A DNA stretch of 64,000 nt. Origin: Blautia sp. (GTDB lineage: Bacteria; Bacillota; Clostridia; Lachnospirales; Lachnospiraceae). How positions within the stretch are numbered: position 1 is the first letter of the stretch; every line of letters begins with the position of its first letter. Below the pieces are notes generated by a model. The model did not search any database and was not told where the DNA came from. It was given only the letters and a program-made list of their open reading frames with translations. The stretch lies in contig JAFUCO010000069.1 in NCBI GenBank assembly GCA_017459635.1, positions 40,811-104,810 on the forward strand, written 5' to 3'. Shown here in pieces: positions 1-8,350 of the stretch. Made by a program: the position numbers and the translations under genes.

Positions 1-239
1 ACATCCGGCTTTTCCATCTGGCCAAGGAACTGGCGTGCGTATGAAGATAAGGACTCCATGTACCTGCGCTGTCCCTCTGCATATATCGTATCAAAGGCAA
101 GCGATGACTTTCCCGAGCCGGACAGCCCGGTCAGGACTACAAAATTGTCCCTTGGTATATCCACATTCAGATTTTTAAGATTATTCTCGTTTGCGCCGCG
201 GATGCGGATAAACTTCTTTAGCTTTCTGTCTTCTGCCAT
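1..239 (-). CDS. uvrA: Excinuclease ABC subunit A, N-terminal part (runs off the window edge)
   Basis: The reverse strand encodes the first 79 residues of UvrA, the ATPase that recognises damaged DNA in nucleotide excision repair together with UvrB. The start region carries the family opening [13 protein letters not shown], the Walker A motif GLSGSGKSS at residues 38-46, then [23 protein letters not shown]. The start ATG at 239 has a GGAGGT ribosome binding site just upstream. The rest of the gene lies outside the window. hemW follows upstream on the same strand with a short gap, so co-transcription is possible. Confidence 0.96.
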   Translation of the reverse strand, partial: MAEDRKLKKFIRIRGANENNLKNLNVDIPRDNFVVLTGLSGSGKSSLAFDTIYAEGQRRYMESLSSYARQFLGQMEKPD

Positions 240-263
240 AAAGACCTCCGTCTGTTCGTCAAA

Positions 264-1397
264 CTAAAGCAGAAAGTCTGCCATAACCTGGTTGCTGACA
301 TGTATCCCATGCCTCGTCAGGAATATCCGTCCTTCTGCTTCGTCCAGCAGGCCGTATCCTCTGTGTTTTTCTATCACATCTCCGTATATTTCGTCCATCT
401 CATGTCCAAACAGTTTTTTGAATCTGTCCCGGCTGACCCCCTCTGTCATCCTGAGGCCAAGGAACATGAATTCCTCCATCCTGTCAGCCGGCTCAAGATA
501 TTCCCGGTCCGTGATAAGGGCATTTCTGTCTGTCCACTCACTCTGGTACAGTTCCATGTCTGTTTTTATCCGGTATCTTTCATCCTTCCTGAGTGAAGCC
601 GCCGAAATTCCGAAGCCCAGATAATCCTTCCTGGTCCAGTATGCTATGTTATGAATGCATTCCTTACCCGGAACGGCAAAATTGGATATCTCATACTGGC
701 GAAAGCCGTGCGACTCCAGAAAATCCGTTGTATCGTCGTACATAAGATACTCGGTTTCCTCATCCGGAAGTGACAGCTTCATCTCGGAAAACGGCGTGCC
801 TTCCTCCACTATAAGGCTGTATGCGCTTATGTGTTCAGGCGAAAGCTCTGCCGCCGTCTTCAGCGTCCTAAGCAGGCTTTCCCTTGTCTGTCCCGGAACA
901 GCTGTCATCAGGTCTATGTTAATATTGTCAAAACCGGCTTTCCGGGCTTCCTCCCAGCTTATCAGGAAATCCTCAAAAGTATGTATCCTCCCAAGGGACT
1001 TCAGTTCATCATTGTCAGCCGACTGAAGTCCTATGCTCAGCCGGCTTATGCCCATTTTGCGGTACGCGTAAAGCTTTTCATGTGACAAAGTCCCCGGATT
1101 TGCCTCCATCGTTATCTCGGCCACCGGGGATACTTTAAATACTTTATATATTTCCTCAAGCACTTTGTCAAGAAGGGCGGGCGGTACAATGGAAGGTGTT
1201 CCGCCTCCTATAAATATCGTGTCAGCCTCTGTTCCCGCCTCTCCGCAAAGCCTTATTTCCCGGACAAGCGCCTCCATGTATTTACGTACACTGTCCGGAG
1301 AACCCGGGGATGATACAAAGTCACAATAGAGACACTTTCTTATACAGAAGGGGATATGGATATAAATCCCTATCCCCGCTTTATTATCAGGATTCAT
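264..1397 (-). CDS. hemW: Radical SAM haem chaperone HemW
   Basis: A 377-residue protein of the HemW family, once annotated as oxygen-independent coproporphyrinogen III oxidase. HemW proteins bind haem and a [4Fe-4S] cluster and are thought to deliver haem; they lack true HemN activity. The CxxxCxxC radical SAM cysteines are at residues 18, 22 and 25 ([13 protein letters not shown]), followed by IFIGGGTPS and EANPGT. The length is normal for the family and the C-terminal HemW domain ([10 protein letters not shown]) is present. An in-frame stop immediately upstream fixes the start at or after this ATG. The ribosome binding site GGAGGAG is rather far away (about 15 nt). Confidence 0.93.
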   Translation of the reverse strand: MNPDNKAGIGIYIHIPFCIRKCLYCDFVSSPGSPDSVRKYMEALVREIRLCGEAGTEADTIFIGGGTPSIVPPALLDKVLEEIYKVFKVSPVAEITMEANPGTLSHEKLYAYRKMGISRLSIGLQSADNDELKSLGRIHTFEDFLISWEEARKAGFDNINIDLMTAVPGQTRESLLRTLKTAAELSPEHISAYSLIVEEGTPFSEMKLSLPDEETEYLMYDDTTDFLESHGFRQYEISNFAVPGKECIHNIAYWTRKDYLGFGISAASLRKDERYRIKTDMELYQSEWTDRNALITDREYLEPADRMEEFMFLGLRMTEGVSRDRFKKLFGHEMDEIYGDVIEKHRGYGLLDEAEGRIFLTRHGIHVSNQVMADFLL

Positions 1398-1578
1398 GTT
1401 TTCTGCTCACACTCCTCCTTCTTCCCGAATATTCTCCGGACAGTATAACGGTATTTTCCATCAGCAGCCCATCTCCGAAAAGCCTGCCTTTCACTGTTCA
1501 TAGTTGAGGCACGCACTCCTGTCACGGGTGAAGCAGCATTTAACAAGATAGCTGATCATGACCATTCAGTACGCAGTA

Positions 1579-2238
1579 TTAATAGTATGAAGAATCATAA
1601 TCGTAGGATGAATCATAGTCATACGAAGAGTCATAGTCATATGAGGAGTCATAGTCATATGAGTAATCATAATCATAGGATGAATCATAGTCATACGATT
1701 CATCATAGCCATACGATTCATCATAGCCATAGTAGGAATCGTAGTAGGAGTCATAATCCTCATCATAATCATAGGATCCATCACTGTACTCTTCTTCTGA
1801 ACTGCCGGACCCGTCATAGTACGAGGAGATACTGACTCCGCTGTATGCTCCTCCGTCCGTCTCCTCCTCAGCCGCTTCAGACGATGTGGATGTCGTGTTT
1901 TCGGCAGCAGTCTCTTCCTCTTCCGGGTCATCTGCCCTCTTGTTTACTTCGGCAGCTTTTCCGGCATAAGGGTTTTTTCCGTCCGAAGCATCCGCAAGAT
2001 ACCTGTTGACCATGGTGATCCCTCCGCCGGATACCGTGGCGGCAGGGTATTCCACGACAGGTTCAGGGGTAGGTGACGGGGCCGGAGTGATAGTAAGCTT
2101 CACGACCTCAGTCGAATACAGGTCTGCTTCCTTCCTGCTGCCGCAGCCTGAGGCTGCGCAGGTGATGATCAGCAGAAGCCCGAAAAAAAGACCTTTCCCC
2201 GAACTTCTTTTATTACGCAGTCTGTCAAACTTCTCCAA
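1579..2238 (-). CDS. Putative lipoprotein with Tyr-Asp-Ser repeat tail
   Basis: A lipoprotein of unknown function. After a positively charged start (KFDRLRNKRSSGKG) comes a hydrophobic stretch ending in the lipobox CAASGC, so the mature protein should be lipid-anchored. A Pro/Thr-rich linker (TPAPSPTPEP) and an acidic region follow. The last 70 residues or so are almost entirely Tyr, Asp and Ser in units such as SSYDYD, coded by near-identical repeated DNA. I place the start at a TTG with a GGGAGG site 9 nt upstream. A longer reading from ATG 2274 or TTG 2277 overlaps the end of lepA but has no visible ribosome site. No family recognised. Confidence 0.7.
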   Translation of the reverse strand: MEKFDRLRNKRSSGKGLFFGLLLIITCAASGCGSRKEADLYSTEVVKLTITPAPSPTPEPVVEYPAATVSGGGITMVNRYLADASDGKNPYAGKAAEVNKRADDPEEEETAAENTTSTSSEAAEEETDGGAYSGVSISSYYDGSGSSEEEYSDGSYDYDEDYDSYYDSYYGYDESYGYDESYDYDSSYDYDYSYDYDSSYDYDSSYDYDSSYDYDSSYY

Positions 2239-2263
2239 AAATACACGCCTCCCGAAAGACGCA

Positions 2264-4072
2264 TCAGTTCTCATCAAGCTTCAGCACGCTCATGAAGGCT
2301 TTCTGCGGAATCTCTACATTTCCGACCTGACGCATCCTTTTTTTGCCCTCTTTCTGCTTCTCAAGCAGCTTCTTTTTACGGGTAATGTCACCGCCGTAGC
2401 ATTTGGCAAGAACGTCCTTGCGCATGGCTTTGACGGTCTCTCTGGCGATTATCTTGCTTCCTATCGCCGCCTGAATGGGTATCTCGAACAGCTGCCGCGG
2501 GATCTCCTCCTTCAGCTTTTCGCACATCTTGCGGCCGCGCTCATAGGCAGTAGCCCCGTGCACGATGAAGGAAAGCGCATCCACTTCCTCCTTGTTGACA
2601 AGGATATCCAGCTTCACCAGCTCGCTTCTCTCATACCCTGCAAGCTCATAATCGAGGGAAGCATAACCTCTTGAGCGGGATTTAAGTGCATCAAAAAAGT
2701 CATAGATGATCTCATTGAGCGGAAGTTTGTAACGTATAAGGGCACGGGTTTCTTCCATATATTCCATCTCGACGTACTGGCCGCGCCTCTCCTGACACAG
2801 ATCCATGATCGGCCCGATGAATTCAGTCGTCACCATTATCTCGGCATTGACGATGGGCTCCTCCATGTATTCAATCTCGGAAGGATCCGGAAGATTGGTC
2901 GGATTGGTAAGGTCGATCACCTCACCGTTCGTCTTATGTATCTTATAGATAACGCTGGGAGCCGTCGTCACAAGATCCAGGTTATATTCCCTCTCAAGGC
3001 GTTCCTGTATTATCTCAAGGTGAAGAAGCCCCAGGAAGCCGCAGCGGAAGCCGAAGCCCAGAGCGACCGAAGTTTCAGGCTCGTAGAACAATGAAGCGTC
3101 GTTAAGCTGGAGTTTCTCAAGCGCGTCGCGAAGGTCTCCGTATCTGGCTCCGTCGGCGGGATACATGCCGCAGTATACCATCGGGTTTACCTTTTTGTAT
3201 CCCGGAAGCGGCTCAGCGCATGGATTCTGGCTGTTGGTAACCGTATCGCCCACACGGGTATCCCTAACATTTTTAATGCTCGCGGTTATATATCCTACCA
3301 TGCCGGCCGAAAGCTCATCACACGGTATGAATTGTCCGGCTCCGAAATATCCGACTTCAACGACTTCCGTCTGAAAACCGGTGGCCATCATGCGGATGGG
3401 AGTTCCTTTACGGACGGTGCCGTCCATAAGCCTGCAGAAGACAATGACGCCTTTATAGGAATCATATACCGAGTCAAAAATAAGCGCACGCAGCGGCGCT
3501 TCCGGATCACCTTCAGGAGCCGGGATCTTAGCCACTATCTGCTCCAGGACCTCCTCAACGTTCTGCCCGGTTTTTGCTGAAATAAGCGGCGCGTCCTCAG
3601 CCTCAAGTCCTATGACATCCTCTATCTCGCTTATGACACGCTCCGGCTGCGCGCTTGGAAGATCGATCTTGTTAATTACAGGAAGTACTTCCAAATCATG
3701 GTCGAGAGCCAGGTAGACGTTTGCAAGCGTCTGGGCTTCTATGCCCTGGGCCGCGTCGACCACCAGGATAGCCCCGTCACAGGCGGCAAGGCTTCTTGAG
3801 ACTTCATAGTTGAAGTCCACATGACCCGGAGTGTCGATAAGGTTGAATATATACTCTTCTCCGTCCTTTGCCTTGTATATAATGCGGCAGGCCTGGGACT
3901 TGATAGTTATGCCGCGCTCACGCTCCAGATCCATGTTGTCAAGGATCTGGGCCTGCATCTCCCTCTCGGTCAGCAGCCCGGTTTTTTCGATAATACGGTC
4001 CGCAAGAGTGGATTTACCGTGATCGATATGCGCTATGATACAAAAATTACGTATTCTGCTCTGATCTGTCAT
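2264..4072 (-). CDS. lepA: Translation elongation factor 4 (LepA)
   Basis: A 602-residue ribosome-dependent GTPase of the LepA/EF4 family, the usual full length. The G1 motif AHIDHGKST (residues 14-22), the effector region [17 protein letters not shown] (G3) and NKIDLPSA (G4) are all visible. The LepA-specific C-terminal domain ends in [27 protein letters not shown], which distinguishes it from EF-G. Cytoplasmic and ribosome-associated. Confidence 0.98.
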   Translation of the reverse strand: MTDQSRIRNFCIIAHIDHGKSTLADRIIEKTGLLTEREMQAQILDNMDLERERGITIKSQACRIIYKAKDGEEYIFNLIDTPGHVDFNYEVSRSLAACDGAILVVDAAQGIEAQTLANVYLALDHDLEVLPVINKIDLPSAQPERVISEIEDVIGLEAEDAPLISAKTGQNVEEVLEQIVAKIPAPEGDPEAPLRALIFDSVYDSYKGVIVFCRLMDGTVRKGTPIRMMATGFQTEVVEVGYFGAGQFIPCDELSAGMVGYITASIKNVRDTRVGDTVTNSQNPCAEPLPGYKKVNPMVYCGMYPADGARYGDLRDALEKLQLNDASLFYEPETSVALGFGFRCGFLGLLHLEIIQERLEREYNLDLVTTAPSVIYKIHKTNGEVIDLTNPTNLPDPSEIEYMEEPIVNAEIMVTTEFIGPIMDLCQERRGQYVEMEYMEETRALIRYKLPLNEIIYDFFDALKSRSRGYASLDYELAGYERSELVKLDILVNKEEVDALSFIVHGATAYERGRKMCEKLKEEIPRQLFEIPIQAAIGSKIIARETVKAMRKDVLAKCYGGDITRKKKLLEKQKEGKKRMRQVGNVEIPQKAFMSVLKLDEN

Positions 4073-4130
4073 TTTATTCTGTATTCCTCATTTTGTGTTT
4101 AAAGCGCCGTATGGAGCAAAGTACCGGGGC

Positions 4131-4150
4131 TCAGCACCGGCAGGTGCTGA
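4131..4150. repeat. Perfect 8-bp stem hairpin downstream of the EamA pair
   Basis: TCAGCACC, a GGCA loop, then GGTGCTGA. It lies in the roughly 190-bp gap between lepA and the small transporter genes. There is no clear T-run, so a terminator role is only possible. The same gap holds a 12-bp near-direct repeat (CGGCTGTTCATC and CGGCTGTTCGTC, about 4190-4222) that I cannot explain. Confidence 0.4.
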
Positions 4151-4261
4151 CCCATACCTGACTGCTGGGAGTCACCCACTGGAAGCCGGACGGCTGTTCA
4201 TCGGTGATACGGCGGCTGTTCGTCAGAAGCCGCTCAACTGTTTCTACAGTGACATGATATA

Positions 4262-4597
4262 TCACAGCCTGTATATCAATATACCGGTTATTATAAGAAG
4301 ATTTCCCAGGAGCTTGCGCCTGGTGATCTTTTCATGCAGAAGGGTCACCGACATTATAAAGATCCACACATAGGCAAGCGTCTCGATGACGGCTCCGTAC
4401 TTCATGTCGACCCTAGTGTAGGCATAGGTGTTGGAAAGAAGCACGGTTCCGAAAAGGATGTACGCGACTATAACCTTCCAGTTAAGGTATTCTTTGATAA
4501 AGCTTTCATGCTTCTCGTCAGCGCTCTGTTTTAAAAGTATCTGGGAAATTGCAGTCAGGAATGTGCCTGCAACCATAATATAGATAAAATTACTCAT
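4262..4597 (-). CDS. Small EamA/SMR-type membrane protein, second subunit
   Basis: A 111-residue, four-helix membrane protein of the drug/metabolite transporter superfamily (single EamA half, like SMR or ArnE/ArnF). Residues such as AVIETLAYVWIFIMSVTLLHEKITRRKLLG match the conserved C-terminal half of such transporters. It overlaps the end of the upstream paralogue by 8 bp, which implies translational coupling. The two probably form a heterodimeric transporter in the inner membrane. Substrate unknown. Confidence 0.8.
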   Translation of the reverse strand: MSNFIYIMVAGTFLTAISQILLKQSADEKHESFIKEYLNWKVIVAYILFGTVLLSNTYAYTRVDMKYGAVIETLAYVWIFIMSVTLLHEKITRRKLLGNLLIITGILIYRL

Positions 4598-4940
4598 CGC
4601 CTGTCACCACCAATACACCGATAACTACTATCAGCATTCCGAGAATATTTTTCCAGGTAAGGGTTTCCTTGAAGATGATAACCGCCCAGATCTGTGACCA
4701 GACCAGATATACGCTCCGGTGGGCATAGGCGGTAGAAAGCGGGAACTTCTTGATGACCATCTGCCAGCATATGGCGTATATGCCGCAGTTCAGCACCATC
4801 AGTCCCAGGAACACGTACAGCAGCGGATTCGAAAGCCCTCCCCGGTTAAACTGCACGGATGCGGCTTTTGAGAAAACGCTTGTGAGGGAAAACAAAAGTA
4901 TATTCAGATGAAGCTGAATATACTTGCCTGCATTTTTCAT
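4590..4940 (-). CDS. Small EamA/SMR-type membrane protein, first subunit
   Basis: A 116-residue, four-helix membrane protein. STAYAHRSVYLVWSQIWAVIIFKETLTWKNILGMLIVVIGV resembles the conserved end of an EamA half-domain. AGGAGAG precedes the start. It is the first gene of a two-gene unit with its paralogue, typical of paired small multidrug-resistance-like or ArnE/F-like flippases. Lipid-linked sugars, polyamines and drugs are all possible substrates; the sequence does not decide. Confidence 0.8.
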   Translation of the reverse strand: MKNAGKYIQLHLNILLFSLTSVFSKAASVQFNRGGLSNPLLYVFLGLMVLNCGIYAICWQMVIKKFPLSTAYAHRSVYLVWSQIWAVIIFKETLTWKNILGMLIVVIGVLVVTGDE

Positions 4941-4983
4941 TTCAGCTTACCTCTCCTTTAAGGGAAAAATTCTTCCTGTTAAC

Positions 4984-5033
4984 AAAAAAAGCACCACCCC
5001 CGGCATTCACATGAAGCCAGAAACGGTACTTTC
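4984..5033 (-). terminator. Probable terminator of tRNA-Lys
   Basis: On the minus strand directly after the tRNA, AAAGTACC pairs with GGTGCTTT (one G-T wobble) across a GC-rich loop and is followed by a run of T residues. This fits rho-independent termination. Confidence 0.6.
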
Positions 5034-5035
5034 AG

Positions 5036-5108
5036 TGCGTCTTCAGGGGTTCGAACCCTGGACACCCTGATTAAGAGTCAGGTGCTCTGCCAGCTGAGCT
5101 AAAGACGC
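5036..5108 (-). tRNA. tRNA-Lys (anticodon CTT)
   Basis: The reverse complement folds as a cloverleaf. The acceptor arm GCGTCTT pairs with AAGACGC. There is a D-arm GCTC...GAGC, an anticodon stem CCTGA/TCAGG with loop CTCTTAA (anticodon CTT), and a T-arm CAGGG TTCGAAC CCCTG. CCA is not encoded. 73 nt including the discriminator A. Confidence 0.97.
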
Positions 5109-5182
5109 ATCTCTTTAACGCAAGTGCTATTATATATAACGCCGCGAGGAAAGTCAAGCACTTTTTTAATTTTTTTTCAAAG

Positions 5183-5229
5183 TAAGGAGGGGACGTTCTC
5201 AGTAAGACAGGGGACGGTTCTCTGTCTTA
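5183..5229. repeat. REP-like dispersed hairpin (one full copy plus a degenerate copy)
   Basis: The full copy at 5203-5229 has the core GGGGACGGTTCTCTGTC flanked by TAAGACA and TTA. It can fold as a short hairpin. A degenerate copy (GGAGGGGACGTTCTC) lies immediately to its left. The same unit recurs at about ten other places in the window, always between genes or at gene ends. Confidence 0.8.
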
Positions 5230-5355
5230 CATTTCGGTTATTGCATGAAACATCACAACCGATTATAATATAGTATATAAGCGCCCGGCCAGCTGTTTTT
5301 GTTTTATACTGTTTTTATTCTATAATCGCATGGTCCGGGAGAACAGGAGGGCATA

Positions 5356-7593
5356 ATGAAACAAAAAATCTCTGCAGTCGTGTTGTCATTTATTCTCGCA
5401 GCAGGTATGTGTACTTTCCCAGGTGCAGAAGAACTATCCGCTGAAGCTCCCGTTTACGATGAAGTGGCAAGTACCGGTTCTTCTGAAGATCCGGCTCTGT
5501 CTTATGATGAATTTACATCTCTGGATGATTCAGGCATTTCCGTCGATGAGGCAGCGTTTCCGTTAAGCGCTGAAGACAGCATTTCCGCTGATCAGGAAGA
5601 TTTCGGGAGTGACCTGACAGGTTCAGAAGAATTTCTTTCAGATGAACTTATCCTGCCGGAGGAAGACGGATCCGATTCTGTACTTTTTGAAGAAAGTCAT
5701 GCATCAGATCTTTCCGCTGATCTTCTGGATGATGATCTGTCAGATGAATCTGACATGATGGAAGATACTCCTGATGCGTCAGAACCTGTCGAAGACATCA
5801 TAGAACTTCCTGCTGTACAGGCTTCACTGGATAACAACGTTGAAAATATTGCCGGTGAAGATATTGCAGAAGACTCTCTTCTTTCCGATGACCCGGATGA
5901 AACCGGACTTGGCAGTATCACCTCTCCTGTCGCGGTTTCATTGGGGCGGCAGGTAAACGGAACACTCACTGACACCAACACTGTTGATTATTATAAAGTT
6001 ACGCTTCCTTCATCCGGACGTCTGACACTTAATGCAACCGCATCTATCTACCGAAATTACTACTATCTTTACGAAAGCACACAGACCCAGCGGCTGTGGT
6101 ACGAGCACTATTACTGGAATGAAGTGACACGTCAGAGTAATGTGTCCAAATCATTTGATCTCACGAAGGGAACCTACTATTTTGTTGTGTCAAGAGACGG
6201 CTATAATGGATCATATAATTTTACATTTACGTTCCAGACTGCCGGTGAGACATATACGGAAACAGGTTACGGCAATGACAATTCAATATCGGCCGCACAT
6301 ACAGTCTCATTCAGTAAAGAATACCGTGCTCAGCTTGCAAAGAATGACGATAAGGATTTTTACAGATTTACAATAGCCACTTCAGGCCTCGTCCAGATCA
6401 AAGTACGTGCGAATATCTACAAAATGTACGTTCATCTTTATAACTCTGACGGCCAGCAGATGTGGTATAACCACCCTTACTGGAACGAAGCCTCGCAGGA
6501 GATAAGCACCACCTACAGCTTCTACCTTACTTCCGGAACATACTATTTTTCCTGCTCCAGGGATGATTATACCGGCAACTATAAAACCTGGGTGTATTTT
6601 TCCTCATCCAATGAGTCCTTCAAAGAAAGTGGAAATGGAACAAACAACGCTATAAGCAGTGCAAATTCTGTTAATCTTAACCAGACATACAAAGGCCAGC
6701 TTGCCTTTAATGACGACAGGGATTTTTACAGCTTCAACGTAACCACCACAGGAGAAGTAACGGTCAATGCAACCGCCATGCTGTACAGGCTGTATTATAT
6801 CATTTATGATTCCAACGGTAATGAAGTCTGGAAATACCATGCTTACTGGAACGAAGCAGTAGGCAAAAGCACAATAGCCGAAAAAGTGACCCTGTCGGCC
6901 GGAAAATACTATTTTGAAGTTCTCAAGGATGGATATGAAGGAAACTATACCTTCAGCATTGCAGGCAAAACCGCGGCAAGCACAAAGCTTAAGGCTCCTG
7001 TAATCAAGGCTGTGTATAACAGTGTTAACGGCGGAGACCTCTACTGGAATCCGGTAAGTGGAGCCACCGGATATATCGTATACCGTTTCAGAGCTGCCGA
7101 AGGAACCAAAAAAGTGACTGAGACGAATGCCTCAACAACGCACATTTATGATACCGCTATCAAAAACGGCTGCTGGGGACGAGTGTATCATTACTATGTA
7201 GTTGGTGTAAAAAACGGCACGCAGGGAAACTGGAGCAAACCTGCCGTGCTTCAGAGAGTCGCGGCGCTTTCCATAAATACTCTCACGAACAGCTCCAGCA
7301 GGGCCGCCACAGCCGCATGGGATGTGATATCAGGTGCCGAAAATAAGGCTCACGGCTACCAGATCCAGTACGCTGAAAGCACCACTGACCTGTTCAACCG
7401 CAGTGGAACCTTCAAGTACAAAACCCTGAGCGGAAGGAACAGCAAAAGCACAGTTATCACAGGCCTCACCAAAGGAAAGACCTACTATTTCCGCGTAAGG
7501 TGCTACGTCAATTACACCAACAGCGTAACCGGAGCCTACACCCAGACCTGGAGCCAGTACAGCACCGTGAGGTCACTCAGGATAAGTAAGTAA
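5356..7593 (+). CDS. Secreted protein with three PPC-like repeats and Fn3-like domains
   Basis: A 745-residue exported protein. Residues 1-30 form a signal peptide. Residues 30-190 are an acidic, Ser/Asp/Glu-rich low-complexity region. Three repeats of about 110 residues follow (roughly 195-300, 305-415, 420-535). Each has a D-(Y/F)-Y-x-(F/V) opening, a central W-Y-x-x-x-Y-W-N-E motif and a G-x-Y-Y-F ending, resembling bacterial pre-peptidase C-terminal beta-sandwich domains. Two fibronectin-III-like modules close the protein (YWNPVSGATGYIVYR; YYFRVRCYV). There is no LPXTG signal or SLH domain. A single gene on the plus strand between minus-strand blocks. It is probably cell-surface or matrix associated; ligand unknown. 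Confidence 0.8.
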   Translation: MKQKISAVVLSFILAAGMCTFPGAEELSAEAPVYDEVASTGSSEDPALSYDEFTSLDDSGISVDEAAFPLSAEDSISADQEDFGSDLTGSEEFLSDELILPEEDGSDSVLFEESHASDLSADLLDDDLSDESDMMEDTPDASEPVEDIIELPAVQASLDNNVENIAGEDIAEDSLLSDDPDETGLGSITSPVAVSLGRQVNGTLTDTNTVDYYKVTLPSSGRLTLNATASIYRNYYYLYESTQTQRLWYEHYYWNEVTRQSNVSKSFDLTKGTYYFVVSRDGYNGSYNFTFTFQTAGETYTETGYGNDNSISAAHTVSFSKEYRAQLAKNDDKDFYRFTIATSGLVQIKVRANIYKMYVHLYNSDGQQMWYNHPYWNEASQEISTTYSFYLTSGTYYFSCSRDDYTGNYKTWVYFSSSNESFKESGNGTNNAISSANSVNLNQTYKGQLAFNDDRDFYSFNVTTTGEVTVNATAMLYRLYYIIYDSNGNEVWKYHAYWNEAVGKSTIAEKVTLSAGKYYFEVLKDGYEGNYTFSIAGKTAASTKLKAPVIKAVYNSVNGGDLYWNPVSGATGYIVYRFRAAEGTKKVTETNASTTHIYDTAIKNGCWGRVYHYYVVGVKNGTQGNWSKPAVLQRVAALSINTLTNSSSRAATAAWDVISGAENKAHGYQIQYAESTTDLFNRSGTFKYKTLSGRNSKSTVITGLTKGKTYYFRVRCYVNYTNSVTGAYTQTWSQYSTVRSLRISK

Positions 7594-7599
7594 AATCGC

Positions 7600-7670
7600 G
7601 GGGAGGGAACACTCTCAAAGCTGCGAAGCCTGACATCTACGCTCCGCAGCTCTGAGAGTGTTCCCTCCCC
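7600..7670. terminator. Large bidirectional terminator hairpin
   Basis: A long inverted repeat: GGGGAGGGAACACTCTCA pairs with TGAGAGTGTTCCCTCCCC, with an inner AGCTGCG/CGCAGCT. It is followed by ACGGTTTTCTTTT. It sits between convergent genes and can serve both. Confidence 0.9.
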
Positions 7671-7711
7671 ACGGTTTTCTTTTCGGCAGCTGTTCCTTTC
7701 GAAAAAAATAA

Positions 7712-8338
7712 CTACTCTTTGTCCGGCATATGCCGTGACAATACTCTTTCCATAAACTCGGACACCAGAAATGTTACGGGTCCGGGAAGGATGAGTATCA
7801 GCAGCGGGATGCGCCAGGCAAGGACTGCTGCCATTGCGAATATCACAGCCAGTATCAGACTTGTAAGGAAGTATCTGGCCGTCATGTAAAGAGAAATGCG
7901 GAGGAACCAGAAGGTATCCATCTCAAATCTTGACAGTGCCGGGAACATATATGCGGCTGTAAGCACCACATAGACTGCGGCCGCGGTATAAAAGCCGATC
8001 ATTACAAGTCCGAACATTCCGTCCGTTTTTGCCATCAGGATCCCGGTGTTCAGCCGCAGCACAAAAAATGCTGCGGCTGTGACAAGCCATAGTATTGTCG
8101 CCTGGCGGAAATTCTGACGGAACGATTTGAAAAACATTGTCGATGCATACCCTGTATCATTCTTGACGCTCTTAACAACGGCATAGTAAAGTGCCGTCGT
8201 GGATGCTCCGATCGTAAGAAATGGCAGGCTGCAGATAAGCCACAATACTCCAAGCATAAGCACGTCAAAGATTTTGCTTATTATAGTCGTGTATGCTCCT
8301 CCAAACCCGAACGGGCTGTTCGAACCGTTTCCCTTCAT
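7712..8338 (-). CDS. DUF624 (YesL-like) membrane protein
   Basis: A 208-residue protein with four or five hydrophobic segments and the family opening SPFGFGGAYTTIISKIFDVLMLGVLW. DUF624/YesL proteins are small inner-membrane proteins of unknown function often found in sugar ABC-importer operons of Firmicutes. It is the last gene of the carbohydrate operon, about 12 bp after the GH31 gene. Confidence 0.9.
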   Translation of the reverse strand: MKGNGSNSPFGFGGAYTTIISKIFDVLMLGVLWLICSLPFLTIGASTTALYYAVVKSVKNDTGYASTMFFKSFRQNFRQATILWLVTAAAFFVLRLNTGILMAKTDGMFGLVMIGFYTAAAVYVVLTAAYMFPALSRFEMDTFWFLRISLYMTARYFLTSLILAVIFAMAAVLAWRIPLLILILPGPVTFLVSEFMERVLSRHMPDKE

Positions 8339-8350
8339 CTCAAAACTCCA

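Noticed and set aside
1566-1931. Met/Thr- and His/Ser-rich frames across the Tyr-Asp repeat region
   Set aside because: Out-of-frame or antisense readings of the same short DNA repeats; no ribosome sites.
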